Source: Chelativorans sp. (GTDB lineage: Bacteria > Pseudomonadota > Alphaproteobacteria > Rhizobiales > Rhizobiaceae). From it: 34,466 nt of DNA. The notes beneath the pieces were generated by a model that saw only the letters and a program-made list of their open reading frames with translations, was not told the origin of the DNA and did not search any database. Made by a program: the position numbers and the translations under genes. Location of the stretch: NCBI RefSeq assembly GCF_031180965.1, contig NZ_JAPSLH010000038.1, positions 1 through 34,466 of the forward strand. Reading direction: 5' to 3'. This document shows positions 19,326-27,797 of this stretch, piece after piece; positions within the stretch are counted from its first letter, which is position 1; every line of letters starts with the position of its first letter.

Positions 19326-21038
19326 ATGGACACAGCCTGGGTTCCCGCCTCGGCTTGGTCGACGGCGGTGCCGGACTGGAAGGAGCGGATCCGGGAGAAG
19401 CGTTCGCTCATCCCGGATCTGCCTCTCTTCGACCCGGTCGCCGAAAAGGCCCTGCGCATCTTCAAGCGCCTCCGCGTGCCGGACATCATCGGCAACCCCA
19501 CCTATGGCGAGGTGTGCGGCGAGTGGGTGTTCGACCTCGTCCGCGTCATCTTCGGCAGCTACGACCCGGAGACGAAGCGCCGCGCGCTGCGCGAGTTCTT
19601 CCTCCTGGTTCCGAAGAAAAACGGCAAGTCCTCGATCGCCGCGGCCATCATCGTAACGGCCGCGCTGTTGAATGAGAGGCCCGAAGCAGAGCTGCTGTTG
19701 ATCGCGCCGACGAAGCAGATCGCGGACATCGCCTTCAAGCAGGCCGCGGGCATCATCCGCCTGGACGAGGCGCTTTCGGCGCTGTTCCAGGTCCAGGATC
19801 ACCTGAAGAAGATCACGCATCTCAATACGCTCGCGGCAATCCTGGTCAAGGCGGCCGCCGCGGATGTGATCACGGGATCGAAGGCGACATACATCCTGAT
19901 CGACGAGACGCATGTGTTTGCGTCCATGGCGAAGGCCGCGGACATCTTCGTGGAGATCCGAGGTTCACTTGCGGCGCGTCCGGACGGCTTCCTTCTGCAG
20001 ATCACGACACAATCGAAAACGCCGCCGGCCGGCGTATTCAAGGCGGAGCTGCAGAAGGCGAGGGACGTGCGGGATGGCAAGTTCGAGTTCCCGATGCTTG
20101 CGGTCCTCTACGAACTGCCTCCGGAAGATGCCGTCGACGGCGGATGGATGCGGCAGGAAACCTGGGGCCTGGTCAATCCGAACCTCAATCGATCCGTCGA
20201 CGAGAGCTACCTTGCCGGCGAGATCGCGACCGCGGAGAGGGAGGGGCCTGAGAAACTGGCACTGATCGCATCCCAGCACTTCAACGTGGAAATCGGCCTC
20301 GGCCTTCACGCGGACCGCTGGGCGGGCGCGCTGTATTGGGAAGGGGCGAAGCTGGACGGTATCACGCTCGACCGGCTCATCGGCGAGTGTGACGTAGCGG
20401 TCGTGGGGATAGACGGCGGCGGCCTTGACGATCTGATGGCTGTAGCAGTCATAGGCCGGCACAGGCAGACCCGGCATTGGTGGCATTGGGCGCGCGCCTG
20501 GGCGCACCAGGACGTGTTCGACCGCAGGAAGGAAATCGCTCCGCGGCTGCGCGACTTCCAGCGCGATGGCGACCTCGTGGTGTGCGAGGAAACCGACCAG
20601 GATGTGATCGAGATCGCCGACATATGCGAACGGCTCTTCCTGGCCGGGCTGCTTCCGGAGAAGGCCGGAATCGGACTTGATGCATATGGAGTCGCCACAC
20701 TCCTCGACGCGCTCGCGGAACGCGAGATGGCCGGCGATCTCACGATGGCCGTGGGCCAGGGCTGGAAACTGCAGTCGGCGGTGACGACCCTCCCGCGCAA
20801 GCTGAAGGACCGGACCCTGAGGCACGGGGGCCAACGCCTCATGGCCTGGGCCGCCGGCAATGCCAAGACGGAGCTCAGAGGCAGCAACTACATCGTGACG
20901 AAGCAGGCTGCCGGCGCGTCCAAAATCGACCCGCTCATGGCGACCTTCAACGCGGCAATTCTGATGTTCCTCAATCCGGAGCCTTCGTCGGCCGGAAATA
21001 TGGACGGCTTCTTCAAAACCTTGGCAGGTGCGGCGTGA
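19326..21038 (+). CDS. terL: terminase large subunit (packaging ATPase-nuclease)
   Basis: 570 residues. ATPase domain: Walker A-like FLLVPKKNGKSS (92-103), Walker B TYILIDETH (188-196) and a coupling motif near QITTQSK. RNase H-like nuclease domain: GIDGGGLDDLMAVAVI with the first metal-binding Asp, VVCEETDQD, and a C-terminal KIDPLMATFNA acidic site. This is the HK97/Terminase_1-type motor that translocates DNA into proheads and cuts it. ATG 19326 begins the conserved WVPASAW start; earlier in-frame ATG 19281 lies inside the small subunit gene. The stop overlaps the portal GTG. Confidence 0.96.
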   Translation: MDTAWVPASAWSTAVPDWKERIREKRSLIPDLPLFDPVAEKALRIFKRLRVPDIIGNPTYGEVCGEWVFDLVRVIFGSYDPETKRRALREFFLLVPKKNGKSSIAAAIIVTAALLNERPEAELLLIAPTKQIADIAFKQAAGIIRLDEALSALFQVQDHLKKITHLNTLAAILVKAAAADVITGSKATYILIDETHVFASMAKAADIFVEIRGSLAARPDGFLLQITTQSKTPPAGVFKAELQKARDVRDGKFEFPMLAVLYELPPEDAVDGGWMRQETWGLVNPNLNRSVDESYLAGEIATAEREGPEKLALIASQHFNVEIGLGLHADRWAGALYWEGAKLDGITLDRLIGECDVAVVGIDGGGLDDLMAVAVIGRHRQTRHWWHWARAWAHQDVFDRRKEIAPRLRDFQRDGDLVVCEETDQDVIEIADICERLFLAGLLPEKAGIGLDAYGVATLLDALAEREMAGDLTMAVGQGWKLQSAVTTLPRKLKDRTLRHGGQRLMAWAAGNAKTELRGSNYIVTKQAAGASKIDPLMATFNAAILMFLNPEPSSAGNMDGFFKTLAGAA

Positions 21039-22270
21039 ACCTATTGCGGAAGATGGCCGATACGGTCGCGCGCTATCTCACGCCGCGCGATCCGAAGGGA
21101 TGGTACCCTGAGGGGCAAATCGGGGATGCCGGAGAGACGGTAAGTGCAGAGACGGTCCTGGGGCTGTCTGCCGTGTGGGCATGCGTCAACCTGCTTGCTG
21201 GCACGATCGCCAGCCTGCCGCTGATGGTCTACCGCACTGGACCGGGCGGATCTCGGGATGTTGCGCCCGACCATCCGCTCTATCGCGTGCTGCACGACAG
21301 CCCGAACTTCGATCAGACGGCGGTCGATTTCTGGGAGTTTATGTGCGCCTCGGTCGAGCTTTGGGGCAACGCCTACGCATTGATCGAGCGTAGCGGCGGC
21401 AAGGTCGCGGCGCTGACGCCCATCCTGCCGGCGTGCATGTCAGTCACTCGCCTGCAGAACGGGACGATCCAGTACCGCTGGACGGACAACGGGAAGTCCT
21501 ACACCGAGACGGAACATCGGGTGCTGCACATCCGCGGCTTCGGCGGCAATCCGCTCGGAGGCATGTCCACGCTGCATTTTGGCAGGCACGCCTTCAGCCT
21601 GGCGAGGGCAATCGATCGCTCGGCCGGCGGAATGTTCAAGAACGGCTTGCGTCCTTCCGGCGTTCTCACCTTTGAGAAGTGGCTCTCGCCCGAGCAGCGT
21701 GAGCTTGCCGAGACCAAACTTACGGAGAAGTTCCTGGGTGCGGTGAACGCCGGCAAGCCCCTTGTGCTTGAGGGCGGCACGAAGTGGGAGCAGCTGACCA
21801 TCGATCCGGAAGACGCGCAGATGCTGGAATCGCGCGGCTTTTCGGTCGAGGAAATCTGCCGGTTTTTCGGTGTGCCGCCGTTCATGGTTGGGCACACCGA
21901 GAAGTCGACGAGCTGGGGCACCGGCTTGGAGCAGCAGACGCTCGGCTTCCAAAAGTTCACCTTGCGCCGCCGGCTGAAGCGTATCGAGCAGGCCTGCGAA
22001 AAGCAGCTCCTCACGCCTGAGGACCGCGCCGGCGGCATCACGATCGAGTTCAACCTGGAAGGCTTGCTGCGCGCCGACAGCACGGGCAGGGCGAGGTTCT
22101 ACCAGCAGATGACCGCCATCGGGGCCATGACCATCAATGAGGTCCGTGCGCTTGAAAATCTGCCGCCAGTCGAAGGCGGAGACGTGCCGCGCATGCAGAT
22201 GCAGAACGTGCCGATTACCGCCGCCGACGAGGACAACGTCCGGCGCCTGATAGCCGAAGAGCGAGGCTGA
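21035..22270 (+). CDS. portal protein, HK97 family
   Basis: 411 residues, standard length. Family segments: SAVWACVNLLAGTIASLPLM, LYRVLHDSPNFDQTAVDFWE, LWGNAYALIERSGGKVAALT, the clip-region FGVPPFMVGHTEKSTSWGTG and EQQTLGFQKFTLRRRLKRIE. The dodecameric portal forms the DNA channel at one capsid vertex and docks the terminase. GTG 21035 overlaps the terL stop (GTGA). Four bases separate it from the protease ATG. Confidence 0.97.
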   Translation: MNLLRKMADTVARYLTPRDPKGWYPEGQIGDAGETVSAETVLGLSAVWACVNLLAGTIASLPLMVYRTGPGGSRDVAPDHPLYRVLHDSPNFDQTAVDFWEFMCASVELWGNAYALIERSGGKVAALTPILPACMSVTRLQNGTIQYRWTDNGKSYTETEHRVLHIRGFGGNPLGGMSTLHFGRHAFSLARAIDRSAGGMFKNGLRPSGVLTFEKWLSPEQRELAETKLTEKFLGAVNAGKPLVLEGGTKWEQLTIDPEDAQMLESRGFSVEEICRFFGVPPFMVGHTEKSTSWGTGLEQQTLGFQKFTLRRRLKRIEQACEKQLLTPEDRAGGITIEFNLEGLLRADSTGRARFYQQMTAIGAMTINEVRALENLPPVEGGDVPRMQMQNVPITAADEDNVRRLIAEERG

Positions 22271-22274
22271 ATTC

Positions 22275-22940
22275 ATGAAAACCAAAGACTTCGCCCTGCA
22301 GGTCAAGGACCTGTCGGAAGACGGAACCTTTGAGGGCTACGGCTCGATCTTCGGGAACGTGGACTCCTACGGCGAGAAGGTGATGCCCGGTGCGTTCGCC
22401 GAGAGCCTGACGCGCCACCAGCGCGAGGGGACCAACGTCCTCATGCTCTGGCAGCACAATCCCAATGAGCCGATTGGCGTCTGGGAGGACCTGGCCGAGG
22501 ACGCGAAAGGGCTTTGGGGCAAGGGTAAGCTCATCCTCACGGTGCAGAGGGCTCGGGAGATTTATGAGCTGCTGAAGGCGAGGGCGATCCGCGGCCTCTC
22601 CATCGGCTACCGGGAAATTGAGACCGAGCCGGACGGGACTATCCGCCTGCTGAAGAAGCTCGACCTTTACGAGATCAGCCCCGTCTCCTTCCCGGCCAAT
22701 CGTCGGGCGCGAGTCGATGCCGTGAAATCCGAACGCATGGAAGAATTCGCCCGCCGATTGCGCGACGGCGATCCCATGCCAATCAAAGAATTCGAGGACA
22801 TCCTGCGTGAGGCAGGGGTTCCGAAAAGCATGGCCGTTGCGATCGCCTCGCACGGATATGCGAAAGCAGCTTTCCGGAGTGAGTCCGGGGGCAATCAGGC
22901 GAATGACGCCGTGGCGCTGCTGAACGCACTGCGCGGCTGA
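22275..22940 (+). CDS. HK97-type prohead maturation protease (S78/U35 family)
   Basis: 221 residues. Catalytic candidates are His61 in LWQHNPNEPIG, Ser109 in GLSIGYR and Glu133 in KLDLYEISPVSFPAN. The N-terminal FEGYGSIFGNVDSYGEKVMP and PGAFAESL are classic for the family. It cleaves the delta domain of the capsid protein during maturation and then itself. About 70 residues after the core form a helical tail that may target it to the capsid scaffold. Confidence 0.96.
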   Translation: MKTKDFALQVKDLSEDGTFEGYGSIFGNVDSYGEKVMPGAFAESLTRHQREGTNVLMLWQHNPNEPIGVWEDLAEDAKGLWGKGKLILTVQRAREIYELLKARAIRGLSIGYREIETEPDGTIRLLKKLDLYEISPVSFPANRRARVDAVKSERMEEFARRLRDGDPMPIKEFEDILREAGVPKSMAVAIASHGYAKAAFRSESGGNQANDAVALLNALRG

Positions 22941-22968
22941 TCCTCAACTCACTCCGAAAGGTAACCCC

Positions 22969-24402
22969 ATGAAACTGGGCATTACGTCGATGCTGGCGGT
23001 GGCGATGATCGCTGCCTTCGGCGTCTTTGCGGCTGGCAGCGCATATGCGGCGGCCGGCATCGTCAACCCGGCCGACCTCGCCAGCCTCGCACCTGTGGCG
23101 GCAATCGGTGCAGGTGGCATCGCGCGCCTCGCGGCCTCGAGCATCGGCCCCCGCATCTTCTTCGCTCCGCCCGATGATGGTGGCAGCGGAGGCGGAAACA
23201 ACAAATCGGTGGCGGAACTCGCCGCCGAGATCAAGGCTGAGCACCAGCGCGCTGTTGATGCGGTGAAGACCATCGCGGAAGAGGCGCTCGGTAAGGCGAA
23301 GGCCGGCGAAACGCTCGCCAGCTCTGTCAAGGAGCAGGCGGATGAAGCGCTGATCAAGATGAACACGCTTGGCGAGCAGCTGGCTCAGATCGAGCAGAAG
23401 CTCGCTCGAGGTGGCGGAGATGGCGACGAACGGCAGAAGACGGTCGGCCAGCAGTTTGTGGAGAACCAGGCCGTGAAGGCCTGGGCCGAGGGACGCCCCA
23501 CCCAAGGCAAGGCCGACGTGCGCTTCAAGGCCACGATCACGTCGGCGACGACGAATGCGGCCGGTTCCGCTGGTGCCGGCGTGGCTCCGACGCGGCTTCC
23601 GGGCGTACTGATGCTTCCGGACCGCCGACTGACCGTGCGAGACCTGATCTCTCCGGGGGAGATGGACGGCAATACGCTGGAGTACGTCCGCGAGACCGGC
23701 TTCACCAACAATGCCGGGCCGGTGGCGGAAACCGCAACCAAGCCGGAGTCGGACCTGAAATTCGACCTGGTCACGACATCCGCCAAGGTTATCGCGCACT
23801 GGATGAAGGCATCGAAGCAGATCCTCGACGACTTTGCCCAGCTCCGTTCGATCATCGACAACCGGCTGCTATACGGCCTTGCCTACAAGGAAGAGCTCCA
23901 GCTGTTGAACGGCGACGGCACGGGGCAGAATCTTCACGGTATTATCCCGCAGGCTTCCGCCTACGCCTTGCCGGCTGGTGCCACCGCTCCGGTGCCGTTC
24001 ACGGCCATCGACACGCTCCGCATTGCCATGCTGCAGGCGGCGCTCGCCGAGTATCCGGCCACAGGGCATGTGCTGCATCCGACGGACTGGGCGTCGATCG
24101 AGACCCTGAAGGATTCGACCGGTCGCTACATCATCGGCAACCCGCAGGGGACGATTGCTCCCACCATGTGGCGCCTTCCGGTCGTGGAGACCCAGGCGAT
24201 TGCGGTTGGCACCTTCCTTACGGGAGCGTTCCGTCTCGGCGCCCAGCTCTTCGATCGCTGGGACGCGCGGGTCGAAGTTGGTTTCGTCAACGACGATTTC
24301 ATCAAGAACCTGCTCACGATCCTCGCGGAAGAGCGCCTCGCGCTGGCGGTGTACCGCCCCGAGTCCTTCGTGACCGGTCCTCTTGCACCGGCCGCGCCGT
24401 AA
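22969..24402 (+). CDS. major capsid protein, HK97 fold, with signal-peptide-like N-terminus
   Basis: 477 residues. From about residue 165 it matches HK97-fold capsid proteins: ISPGEMDGNTLEYVRETGF, VAETATKPESDLKFDLVTTS, HWMKASKQILDDFAQLRSII, GLAYKEELQLLNGDGTGQNL and VEVGFVNDDFIKNLLTILAE. Residues 78-135 are a predicted coiled coil, the delta scaffolding domain removed by the protease. Oddly, residues 1-30 (MKLGITSMLAVAMIAAFGVF then AAGSAYA) look like a Sec signal peptide and 35-72 is a second apolar, Gly/Pro-ended stretch. AAAGG lies 8 bases before this ATG, and no better internal start was seen. Confidence 0.95.
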   Translation: MKLGITSMLAVAMIAAFGVFAAGSAYAAAGIVNPADLASLAPVAAIGAGGIARLAASSIGPRIFFAPPDDGGSGGGNNKSVAELAAEIKAEHQRAVDAVKTIAEEALGKAKAGETLASSVKEQADEALIKMNTLGEQLAQIEQKLARGGGDGDERQKTVGQQFVENQAVKAWAEGRPTQGKADVRFKATITSATTNAAGSAGAGVAPTRLPGVLMLPDRRLTVRDLISPGEMDGNTLEYVRETGFTNNAGPVAETATKPESDLKFDLVTTSAKVIAHWMKASKQILDDFAQLRSIIDNRLLYGLAYKEELQLLNGDGTGQNLHGIIPQASAYALPAGATAPVPFTAIDTLRIAMLQAALAEYPATGHVLHPTDWASIETLKDSTGRYIIGNPQGTIAPTMWRLPVVETQAIAVGTFLTGAFRLGAQLFDRWDARVEVGFVNDDFIKNLLTILAEERLALAVYRPESFVTGPLAPAAP

Positions 24403-24420
24403 GCTCCGGCTCATCACGGG

Positions 24421-24440
24421 GAGCGGCTTCCGAGCCGCTC
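24421..24440 (+). terminator. hairpin after the major capsid gene
   Basis: GAGCGGCT / AGCCGCTC form a perfect 8-bp GC-rich stem with loop TCCG, 18 bases after the capsid stop. The T content after it is low, so it may stabilise the capsid mRNA or partly terminate transcription. Confidence 0.5.
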
Positions 24441-24467
24441 TCTCCATGAACCGAAGGAGACCCTGCC

Positions 24468-24662
24468 ATGAAATTCCATGTTCTCCGCCAGCACTATGGC
24501 GACAAGCAGTACTTGCCCGGCGACACGCGCGAGGCGAGCGAGGGCGATGTGAAGCACCTCGTCGACAATGGGGTGCTCTCCAAAGAGGCACCCAAGGCAA
24601 AGGCCGAAGCGAAGCCCGCGAACAAGGCGGAAAGCGGCGCTCCGAGGAACAAGAGCGAGTAA
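24468..24662 (+). CDS. small head-region protein
   Basis: 64 residues: MKFHVLRQHYGDKQYLPGDT, REASEGDVKHLVDNGVLSK, then a Lys/Ala-rich tail. This type of protein, with the pattern G-D-x-x-Y-x-P-G-D-x-R-x-A then V-x-x-L-V-x-x-G-V-L, is regularly found between capsid and connector genes and may be a head fibre or decoration precursor. GAAGGAGA lies 9 bases upstream of the ATG. Confidence 0.8.
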   Translation: MKFHVLRQHYGDKQYLPGDTREASEGDVKHLVDNGVLSKEAPKAKAEAKPANKAESGAPRNKSE

Positions 24663-24668
24663 GGCTGA

Positions 24669-25250
24669 ATGCACCGTCCTGTCCTCGTCACGCCTCCTGC
24701 TATCCTGCCGATCTCGGTCGCAGAGGTGAAGCAGGCGTTGCACATTGATGCCGCCGATGATGACGTCGTCATCGAGCGAGAGATCCGTGCGGCAGTGGCG
24801 CATTACGAGGGCTGGACGGGCATCCTCGGCATTTGCCTGGTCGAGCAGACGTGGCGGCAGGACTTCGATAATTTCGATTGCCTGCGACTGCCGCTTGGCC
24901 CGGTGATCCCCCCGGTCGTGGCGGTGCGGTGGCGGAACACCGCCGGCCAGATCGCGACCATCAACGCGAGCGAATATTCGCTCCAGACTGACGGTGCCGG
25001 CCGCTCATTCCTTCGCTTCCGCAACGGCTACACGCGGCCGTCCGACCTTTACGAAACCGGTGCCGTCCAGGTCGAATACAAGGCCGGCTGGCCGGTCGTG
25101 GAGGGCGCCAGCACCGTGCCCGACGATATCCGCACCGCGATCATCTTCCGCGTGCAGCTCGCTTATGACGAGGCGGCGAAGACTGGTGGCGAGCACCTAG
25201 CGCGTGCCGAGAACGCACTGATCTCGAAATACCGCCGCTTCAGCATATGA
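24669..25250 (+). CDS. head-tail connector protein (gp6-like adaptor)
   Basis: 193 residues: ISVAEVKQALHIDAADDDVV, IEREIRAAVAHYEGWTGILG, LVEQTWRQDFDNF, LPLGPVIPPVVAVRW, and a C-terminal VPDDIRTAIIFRVQLAYDEA. These are the hallmarks of the HK97 gp6/SPP1 gp15-like adaptor that docks below the portal and forms the first ring of the connector. The gene begins 6 bases after the small head gene. Confidence 0.92.
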   Translation: MHRPVLVTPPAILPISVAEVKQALHIDAADDDVVIEREIRAAVAHYEGWTGILGICLVEQTWRQDFDNFDCLRLPLGPVIPPVVAVRWRNTAGQIATINASEYSLQTDGAGRSFLRFRNGYTRPSDLYETGAVQVEYKAGWPVVEGASTVPDDIRTAIIFRVQLAYDEAAKTGGEHLARAENALISKYRRFSI

Positions 25251-25322
25251 CCACGATCAAGCTCGGCGCGCGGTCGCGGTGAACGGTGCGGATCTGGTGA
25301 ATTGGCGGAAAGGATAGAGCTG

Positions 25323-25511
25323 ATGGCCCGCGTCAGGTTCAAGGAAGATTTTGACTACAGGCCGAACAGGCTGACGACCGTCGCGTACAAGGCCGGTATG
25401 GAGCTAACCGTGCGGCGGGAGTGCGCCGACGCGGCGGTTGCTGCCGGTAAGGCCATCGAGCTGCCCCCGCAACGCAAAGGCGAAAAGGAAGACGCCGATG
25501 CCGATAAATAG
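25323..25511 (+). CDS. small hypothetical head-tail region protein
   Basis: 62 residues: MARVRFKEDFDYRPNRLTTV, AYKAGMELTVRRECADAAVA, then a charged tail. This resembles short proteins in connector regions of Rhizobiales phages with the pattern F-x-x-D-F-x-Y-x-P. AAAGGA lies 9 bases before ATG 25323; a start at 25302 would begin ahead of that site. It overlaps the next gene by 14 bases. Confidence 0.78.
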   Translation: MARVRFKEDFDYRPNRLTTVAYKAGMELTVRRECADAAVAAGKAIELPPQRKGEKEDADADK

Positions 25512-25881
25512 GATCGGCGCCGGCGACCTCTACTACCGGGTCGGCTTCCTCAAGAAGGTGAAGATCTCGGATGGGCTCGGCAACACCAGGGTTGAGCGGC
25601 TCGAGGAGCAGTTTCAATGCCGGGCGGCCTATCGCCACCTGCGCGGGAATGAGAGCGTCATGGGCGAGCGGCTCCAGGGACGGCACGTGCAGCTCATCAT
25701 CGTGCGGGCTTCGTCGGCCACGCGGCAAGTCACCACCGACTGGGTCGTGCGGGATGTGAGGAGCTCGACCGAGATCGCGCCCGGCAGATATTCCGGCGAT
25801 ATCTTCAACATCCGCGACGTAACGCACGAGACCGATCGGCAGTGGATTTCGCTGCTTGTGGAGAAGGGCGTGGCTTACTGA
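25498..25881 (+). CDS. head closure / head-tail adaptor protein
   Basis: 127 residues: LYYRVGFLKKVKISDGLGNT, FQCRAAYRHLRGNESVMGER, LIIVRASSATRQVTTDWVVR, then a terminal IFNIRDVTHETDRQWISLLV. These are typical of the SPP1 gp16 / Phage_H_T_join beta-barrel family that closes the connector after packaging. ATG 25498 follows AAAAGGAA; the following gene overlaps the stop (TGATG). Confidence 0.92.
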   Translation: MPINRIGAGDLYYRVGFLKKVKISDGLGNTRVERLEEQFQCRAAYRHLRGNESVMGERLQGRHVQLIIVRASSATRQVTTDWVVRDVRSSTEIAPGRYSGDIFNIRDVTHETDRQWISLLVEKGVAY

Positions 25882-26345
25882 TGAAAATCCAGGGCAAGGA
25901 CAAGTTCCTGATGCAACTCGCATCGCTGCCGCGAATGATGCGCGAGGAAGCCCGGCGGAGCCTCGAGGTGTCGGCCGAGGAGACGACCGATCTCATGAAG
26001 CGGTTCGCGCCCAAGGACGAGCACAAGCTGGTCGTCAGCATTGGCTACACGTTCGACTTCGCGCCAGGCGGCGGCAACGAAGCCGTCGCCCAGGCACGGG
26101 CAGCGAAGGTGGAAACGGGGCTCGCGGTGACAATGTATGCCGGCGACGAGACCACCATGGTTACCAACAAGCGGGGCCAACGCTTCCAGAATGCGCGCAT
26201 TCAGGAGCACGGCCGGCGGACGAAAAGCGGCAAGATCATCAAGCATCCGTTCTTCTTCCCGGCCTATCGCCTGATGCACAAGCGAGCGCTCTCACGGCTG
26301 CGGCGCGCCTTGCGAACCGGTGCCAGGAAAGCATTCGGCAGATGA
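25881..26345 (+). CDS. HK97 gp10-like tail-component protein
   Basis: 154 residues. MREEARRSLEVSAEETTDLM, then AKVETGLAVTMYAGDETTMV, ARIQEHGRRTKSGKIIKHPF and FFPAYRLMHKRALSRLRRAL match the HK97 gp10/minor tail family: an N-terminal helix, a beta sandwich and the conserved E-H-G/H-P-F/P-A-x-R signature. Members join head and tail. ATG overlaps the previous stop; the next ATG overlaps its stop. Confidence 0.92.
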   Translation: MKIQGKDKFLMQLASLPRMMREEARRSLEVSAEETTDLMKRFAPKDEHKLVVSIGYTFDFAPGGGNEAVAQARAAKVETGLAVTMYAGDETTMVTNKRGQRFQNARIQEHGRRTKSGKIIKHPFFFPAYRLMHKRALSRLRRALRTGARKAFGR

Positions 26346-26755
26346 TCATCGGCACCCAGCTGCAGGCAGCAATTTTCGAGGCGCTCACGGCGTTTCCCGC
26401 GATCGCAGGCGGCCGGGTCTATGACGATGTGCCACCGGAGGATGACCGGGTTGCAGAGACCGGCGCGGCTGATCCGTACGTGACGATCGGTGACGACCAG
26501 GTGCTCGACGATGGGAACAGCTGCGACGACGGATGGGAAATCTTTGCCGATGTCGACATCTGGTCGCGCGCGGTCGGCTATGACGAGGTGAAGTCGATCG
26601 GCGTGGAGGTTGTCGAGCGCGTTCGGTCCATCACCTCCATCGCGGGATTTCAGGTCATCGCGGCCTCGCTAAGCAGGTATCAGCCGATGCGCGACCCTGA
26701 CGGGATCACCCGGCGCCTCGCCATCACGTTCCGCTTCCTTCTCAACCCGGCCTGA
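26342..26755 (+). CDS. tail completion protein (DUF3168 family)
   Basis: 137 residues: LQAAIFEALTAFPAIAGGRV, YDDVPPEDDRVAETGAADPY, VTIGDDQVLDD, and the terminal RRLAITFRFLL, the usual pattern of DUF3168/tail terminator proteins (gpU or gp17-like), which cap the tail tube and join it to the head. ATGA overlap upstream. Confidence 0.92.
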   Translation: MIIGTQLQAAIFEALTAFPAIAGGRVYDDVPPEDDRVAETGAADPYVTIGDDQVLDDGNSCDDGWEIFADVDIWSRAVGYDEVKSIGVEVVERVRSITSIAGFQVIAASLSRYQPMRDPDGITRRLAITFRFLLNPA

Positions 26756-26781
26756 TCAGCCGTCTTCACAGGAGAAAACCC

Positions 26782-27234
26782 ATGCCGCTGAAGCCCATGA
26801 ACGGGACGAGCTTGCTCATCCAGATTTCGGACGGAGGGTCGCCCGAAACCTTTGCCCATGACTGCCTGATCAACACCGAACGGGGAATTCAGTTCGCCTC
26901 GGAGACGAACCGTCAGGTCATTCCGGAGTGCGAGGGAGATCCCGATCAACCCGCATGGTCAGTTGTCAGCGTCGACGGCCTGTCCGCCACTATTCCCGGA
27001 TCGGGAATGCTCAACACCTCGTCGGTGCCCGAGTGGTTCGCCTGGTTCAGGTCCGGCGCGAGCAAAAACGTGCGCGTTCTTCTCAATGGCGTGCCGGCGG
27101 CAGATGGCGGCGGCCATTGGGCCGGTGCCTTCAAACTGACCGGCTGGGAGGTGACCGGTACGCGCAACGAAAAGGCGACGTCTTCCGTCACGCTGGAATC
27201 GGATGGCCCGGTGGCGTGGGTTGACGCCGTATGA
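26782..27234 (+). CDS. major tail tube protein
   Basis: 150 residues. MPLKPMNGTSLLIQISDGGS, then a beta-rich body including SGMLNTSSVPEWFAWFRSGA, GHWAGAFKLTGWEVTGTRNE and ATSSVTLESDGPVAWVD. This matches the TP901-1-like tube subunits of GTA-related siphoviruses that stack as hexameric rings. ACAGGAGA lies upstream of the ATG. The stop overlaps the next gene (ATGA). Confidence 0.92.
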   Translation: MPLKPMNGTSLLIQISDGGSPETFAHDCLINTERGIQFASETNRQVIPECEGDPDQPAWSVVSVDGLSATIPGSGMLNTSSVPEWFAWFRSGASKNVRVLLNGVPAADGGGHWAGAFKLTGWEVTGTRNEKATSSVTLESDGPVAWVDAV

Positions 27235-27662
27235 GGCAGCACGGAGCCATAGAACTCGCGTGGAACGGCGGCGAGCATACGTTCCGCCTCGGCCTCGCGG
27301 AGATCGAGGAGCTGGAGCGGGAATGCGAAATGTCCGTGTTCCTTCTCTACTCCGCCGTGTCGGACAAGGTTCCCTTCGCCCATCTGAAGCATTATTCGGC
27401 GGTGATCAGGCTGGGGTTGGTCGGCGGCGGCATGGCGCCCGTTGAAGCCAGGGCGGAAGTCAGGCGGAATGTGGATGAGCGCCCGCTGGTGGAAAGCGTT
27501 GTACTGGCGCAGGTCATCCTCCGCGCCGCCCTCGAGCGGGTCCATTCGAAGGAAATGGAGACCGCACCGGGGGAAGCGGAAGCGCCGAAGTCGGAGGATC
27601 CGAGCGGATCGACTTCGGCGCCCTCAGAGCAAACGCCGCTATCATCGGCATCCAGAACGTGA
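27231..27662 (+). CDS. tail assembly chaperone (GTA-type), upstream frame
   Basis: 143 residues: IELAWNGGEHTFRLGLAEIE, ELERECEMSVFLLYSAVSDK, AHLKHYSAVIRLGLVGGGMA, VESVVLAQVILRAALERVHS. This is the GTA-family/Phage_TAC pattern; such proteins coat the tape measure during tail assembly. From about residue 112 the frame is low complexity (Glu/Pro/Ser/Thr), while the -1 frame becomes protein-like, so this and the next gene are probably one frameshifted unit. Confidence 0.88.
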   Translation: MRQHGAIELAWNGGEHTFRLGLAEIEELERECEMSVFLLYSAVSDKVPFAHLKHYSAVIRLGLVGGGMAPVEARAEVRRNVDERPLVESVVLAQVILRAALERVHSKEMETAPGEAEAPKSEDPSGSTSAPSEQTPLSSASRT

Positions 27663-27796
27663 TGCGCCTTTCTCTGGGCGAATGGGCGGCGATCTACACG
27701 GTTTGGCAACGCCGGCACGACAAAAAGCCGAATGTTTCGCCGCCAAGCGAGGAGGAGTTCGATCTCGCCATCATGCGGGCCAGGGGCGTTGCTTAG
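27662..27796 (+). CDS. second part of tail assembly chaperone (T segment)
   Basis: 44 residues from ATG 27662 (TGATG junction): MRLSLGEWAAIYTVWQRRHD, KKPNVSPPSEEEFDLAIMRA. The pattern S-L-G-E-W...E-E-F-D-x-A-I-x-x-A-R-G is seen in small proteins between the chaperone and the tape measure gene. The same frame is open and protein-like upstream (ERIDFGALRANAAIIGIQNV just before the ATG), which suggests it is reached by -1 frameshifting in the previous gene rather than only by restart. Confidence 0.75.
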   Translation: MRLSLGEWAAIYTVWQRRHDKKPNVSPPSEEEFDLAIMRARGVA

Positions 27797-27797
27797 C

